Positions 27,323-30,904 of a DNA stretch of 30,904 bases are shown in pieces (positions within the stretch are counted from its first letter, which is position 1; each line of letters starts with the position of its first letter). Position numbers and translations under genes: made by a program. Source of the stretch: Ministeria vibrans ATCC 50519 (taxonomy: Eukaryota > Opisthokonta > Filasterea); the NCBI GenBank assembly GCA_943704425.1, contig CALSCP010000498.1, positions 1 to 30,904 on the forward strand. Reading direction: 5' to 3'. Below the pieces are notes generated by a model, which saw only the letters and a program-made list of their open reading frames with translations, ran no database searches and was not told the DNA's origin.

Positions 27323-30300
27323 TCACAAATTCTCCACAAAAAAAGATGTTGGTACTCCGCCAGTGTTCTCAAGACCAAGCACATTGAGAATGCTGCACAG
27401 GTGCTGTTTGGCAGTGCGCACATCGGCGTGGGAGACGGCCAAGTTCGCAATGGGCTCTTCAAATTCCTCCACATCGACGACTTCCTTCTCAAATTGATTC
27501 AAGATGACGTGACCATTCTCGTGCATGATCTGCAGGCGATTCATCAAATCGTGCTCGCGGAGCGCCTTGCCGTGTTGACGCGCGTGCAGCATGACACCCA
27601 CGAGGTAGGCATGTGGGCGCTTTGGTAGGCTCAGGAAGGGACGAATGCCGCAGGCAATGGCAAACGAACAAAGAGCCATGTCGACGCCCCAGACGCGGCG
27701 AACCCAGTCGCGCAGGTAAAAGCCGCCCATGCGCCCATTGATCTCAATCAGTTTGGGCCCGGAAGTGGTAAACTTGAGTTCGACATTGAAGCAACCACTC
27801 TCAAGGCCGAGTTGGCGAACACACGTCGTCGCCGCACCAATGAGCGCCCCACGCCAATGCGGGTGCAGCAAGGAGGGCATGCAAGCGGATGTTTCCGCAA
27901 AGTAGGGCAGACGAGTCGGTCCATTGTCCGAAATGAAGGCTGCAAGACACTCGCCCTTCCACATGACCACGTCGACATCGTGCTCGGAGCCGTCCACAAA
28001 AGGCTGCAACAAAACCTTGCCGTGCTGCTCAAAGGACAAGCCGCAGCCAGGATGCGTTTCTTCGCCGTGACGCTGGAAGCGCAGCAATTCGAGTGCCGTC
28101 TGGGCGCCCTGCTCAATAGTCGACACCATCTTGACACCAAACGCAGAAGAGCCATAGTCGTTCTTGAGGACGGCGGGAAAGCGAAAGACTGCCAAGTTGG
28201 ATTCGGTGTGGGTCTTGGCGCGAATCTCATCGGCAAGAAGCTGCTCAAGGCGTGCGTTGTTGTCGGGCGACTCGTCGTCGAGGACGGCGGTGTCCAACGA
28301 GCTCACAGAGTCGCCGATGGTGAGCGTGGGCGACGCATAGAGCGCCGCACGCGGCCTCCAATCCACCTCGTCCCCTCCGCGGTCAATGAGTGTCTGGTGC
28401 GTAAGACGTTTGGATTTGACCAGTCGCGCCGCGTTCACATCATGTCCATCAAGACCCAGGGCCTTCGCCAGCTCGGCACAGAGCACAACACAATCCTCCC
28501 AAAAGGTGCTCACTCCGTCAAAGTGGCGACCGAGTTCGCCACGAGACACTCCCAATGATGCCTCGAGGGCCACAAGAACAGCCTCGCACGACGCCCGGTC
28601 GTCCGAATGATCGTCAGCTTGCGGCACATGGACAAAGTGCTGCACAAGCTTCGCGCCATGGTGGTTCTCGTCGGCGTCTACCAGCGTCACGCACAACTGC
28701 ATGCTCTGCGCTTGCTCGAATACAAAGCGCTTGGAGTGACCACCACCTCCAACAAGCAACACGCGCTTGCCGCGCATAATAAACTCTTGCGATCGCAAAA
28801 GAGCGTACGCAACCCAGGCGCGTGTGCACTCTCCATGCTTCTCTGGCTCGAAAAACTCGACCAGCTGCGATTGGTAGCACGAATCGTGATCGTTGACCTC
28901 GATGGCGACGGGCACGATGACACTGTTGCGCAAAGTGAGAATGAAGTCAATGCCAATTGCGTCCGTCTGCGCCGCGTGTCCACCTCGCTCGTGCGCCATC
29001 AACGACGACTCGTACTCGGCAAGCGCATCAAAGGTCACGCGCGCTTCCGTTGCAAGGGCTTCCACGAGCTGAGTGTGCGTCTCGCCCGACACGCCCCACT
29101 GACGAAGCGTCACCTCGAGGGACTGCGGCGTCGTGTTGACGCCATGCAAAGGCTCGTCACTCGGACCAACCCCACACACCATCTTAGCGACCACTGGTGG
29201 TCCGTACATGGCGCGTTGCACGAGAACTCTCACGCGAAAAGCCCAGAGACACGTCACGTCGCGCGAAATGGCAGAGCCCGACGTAGACGCTGTGCGCGCC
29301 TTGGACGCGACCGTGATATCCTCCTCCTGCAACGCGATGTCGCACTCGTCGGCGTTGTCGTCTGCCGCCACCAGCTGCATTTCTCCCGACAGCAGACTCA
29401 GTGCATCAGATACACGGGAAGTTTCTGCAATGTATGACGGGTTCAACACGGCGTTCAAGGGCACCTCACGCGCCACCAGGACGTCTTGTGGCGGAAACAC
29501 GGGACAGAACTCCTCGATAAGAAGCGAATCGTTGTCATGCAGGCACAATGCCAGAGCGGCCACGGCTGCCTCGACGGCGCTCGCACTGTTGGCATTGTGA
29601 AAAGTGACTCCCTTTGATCCCATCCACAGAGGACCGCTCTAAATTAAACAAAACAAAAATCAATAAAATTTATAATAATCATAATAAAATAATAATAATA
29701 ATAATAATTATTATTATTAATTTTTAGTTTCTAAGTTCTTACCGGCTTGACGACAACACGAGTGTTTACTCCGCGCTCACTGCACATTCGCTGGCAAAAC
29801 GCTCGCACAATGGCAAGGACGCGGTCGGACGTGGCGTCCTCACGACGCACAATGACGTGAGCCTCGACAGGCAGATTCTCAAGGCGTGGAAGACGGCGCT
29901 TGCCACCAGGCGCAAGCACCAGTGCAAGAGTTTCGGGAACGGCGACGCGAGCACGTGCAACGACAATTCGCGTCAAAAGCTTGTCGCCGGTGCGGTGCTC
30001 AAGCATGACACTGCTTGACATGGGCGTGACCAAGAGACCTTGCATATCTTGAGAGGCGTTCGCGACGCCCTGCTCGAGCAGTCGACCATCGTCGCGCTCC
30101 ATGTACGTCGCAGCGTGAGTGAAAAAGTTGAGAAAGTAGGTGACACGACGCGGCGGGCTCCAGGTGTCAAGGTAGCACTGGCCACGCTCGTCGAGCCACG
30201 CCCCGCGATGCAGATACAGATCAAACTGGTCCTCGCCAATGCGACGACGTTCAAGCCAGCTGGGCGACATGGCAAGGAGGACGGAGCCGGGCGCTTGGCG

Positions 30301-30567
30301 TCCGCCTTCGCGTAGAAATGCGTAGCGTTCACCCGGCCACGACAGCGCAACCACCGTCGGCTGGTTTGCGTCCGTCGTCGTCTGCGGCGTTGCCGTGCGA
30401 TCAATTAGCGGGGGCAGGCCCACATCCGCCAACATGAACACGAGCTTGTCCATTTCCAAAGGAACTGCGTCATCCTAAAAACAAGAAAAAGTCGTCTCAA
30501 AAGTTCGACGTTGAACTCTCTCTCTCTCTCACACAGCGACGCATACCTGTGCAACTGGATTGGCCAT
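27323..30567 (-). CDS. CARNS1: Carnosine-synthase-like ATP-grasp ligase
   Basis: Exons 30567-30547 (MANPVAQ), 30474-29743 and 29638-27323 join in phase 0 to 1022 residues (vertebrate CARNS1 ~830-950). CARNS1 ligates beta-alanine or GABA to L-histidine using ATP, giving carnosine or homocarnosine. N-terminal half: RVVVKPSGPLWMGSKGVTFH at ~245-264. Then a central segment with RVLLVGGGGHSKRF (~543-556), and the ATP-grasp domain at ~725-930: FPAVLKNDYGSSAFGVKMV, LLQPFVDGSEHDVDVV and the metal/ATP-binding block NVELKFTTSGPKLIEINGRM followed by GG. The C-terminus (NQFEKEV..., GLENTGGVPTSFFVENL) aligns with the natural end of the vertebrate enzyme. A related ATP-grasp peptide ligase with another substrate cannot be excluded. 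The first exon is only 7 codons but has a clean gtatgc donor. Confidence 0.85.
29676..29726. repeat. AT-rich (TAA)n/(ATT)n in ligase intron 2
   Basis: TAA then ATT triplets form an inverted, foldable AT segment in the short intron between 29639 and 29742. Confidence 0.9.
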
Positions 30568-30629
30568 GAAGGGAAGTTAGATAAAATGCGAAGTTGAAGC
30601 TTGAGGGTTGAGGGCACTCGCGTACAAGC

Positions 30630-30678
<49 letters not shown>

Positions 30679-30904
30679 AAATTGATAGTCAAAACAAGTC
30701 GGGATGTGCAAACTTTTTCGATTGCCCGCAAGTCATCCCAAAATAATTGACTTATGTAAAACGGGTCTGGTTGCGTCTCGTAGACAGTCGTAGTACTTCA
30801 AGTACTAGCAAAGGTCAGTAAATACTCGGAGAGACTGCCTTTTGGCAGATGAGACTGGTTAAGGCGGTGGGATGACCAAAGAAGAGTCGATTGAATAATT
30901 AGAT
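30568..30904. promoter_or_regulatory. Upstream region of the carnosine-synthase-like gene, with (GA)n
   Basis: These 337 nt carry a GA run at ~30632-30674 (CT in the sense of the gene), about 70 nt above the ATG. The rest shows no ORF or RNA gene. It should contain the promoter of the ligase gene and perhaps that of a gene beyond the edge. Confidence 0.45.

Noticed and set aside
27323-27360. Ligase coding sequence continuing by splicing into the orphan exons as the main form
   Set aside because: The unspliced end (GVPTSFFVENL) aligns with the natural C-terminus of carnosine synthase, so it is kept as the main form; the spliced alternative is listed as a finding.
26833-27628. Ser/Leu-rich ORFs in the CT-rich block
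   Set aside because: They are repeat translations and overlap the ligase gene on the opposite strand.

Overview
This is nuclear DNA of a eukaryote. Twelve loci can be read. Most are split by short GT-AG introns (about 50 to 620 nt) that I placed by joining exons in frame. The coding sequence is GC-rich and clean, while introns and spacers are full of microsatellites: (TAA)n, (CT)n, (CA)n/(TA)n, and long T or A runs. A compact genome with a conserved splicing factor, CAP, POFUT1, a carnosine-synthase-like enzyme and an opine dehydrogenase suggests a unicellular or simple eukaryote. I cannot assign a lineage from sequence alone. There is no sign of prokaryotic, organellar or viral origin.

Layout, left to right. 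(1) LSM12 homologue, minus strand, running off the left edge. (2) Adenylyl cyclase-associated protein (CAP), plus, divergent from LSM12. (3) DadA-like FAD amino-acid dehydrogenase, minus, convergent with CAP. (4) Opine (octopine/nopaline-type) dehydrogenase, minus, directly upstream of gene 3. (5) EFTUD2/Snu114 U5 snRNP GTPase, plus, sharing a 112-nt promoter interval with gene 4. (6) DEP-domain Ser-rich protein, minus. (7) GHKL (MORC/SMCHD1-like) ATPase with an acidic tail, plus. (8) GH31 alpha-glycosidase with a signal peptide, minus. (9) RRM/RS protein with a long low-complexity N-terminus, minus. (10) Protein O-fucosyltransferase 1 (POFUT1), plus. (11) Three orphan 3' exons of an unrecognised gene, minus. 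(12) Carnosine-synthase-like ATP-grasp ligase, minus.

Most neighbours look like unrelated housekeeping genes. Two themes stand out. Genes 3, 4 and 12 all act on amino acids or their derivatives, and genes 3 and 4 lie head to tail. Genes 1, 5 and 9 concern RNA. The main unusual feature is a short sequence core (TCTCTATCACTTTG) that recurs in introns and spacers across the window in both orientations. The main gene-model puzzles are the orphan exons beside a (CT)n tract and the DEP gene split by a 210-bp TAA array.
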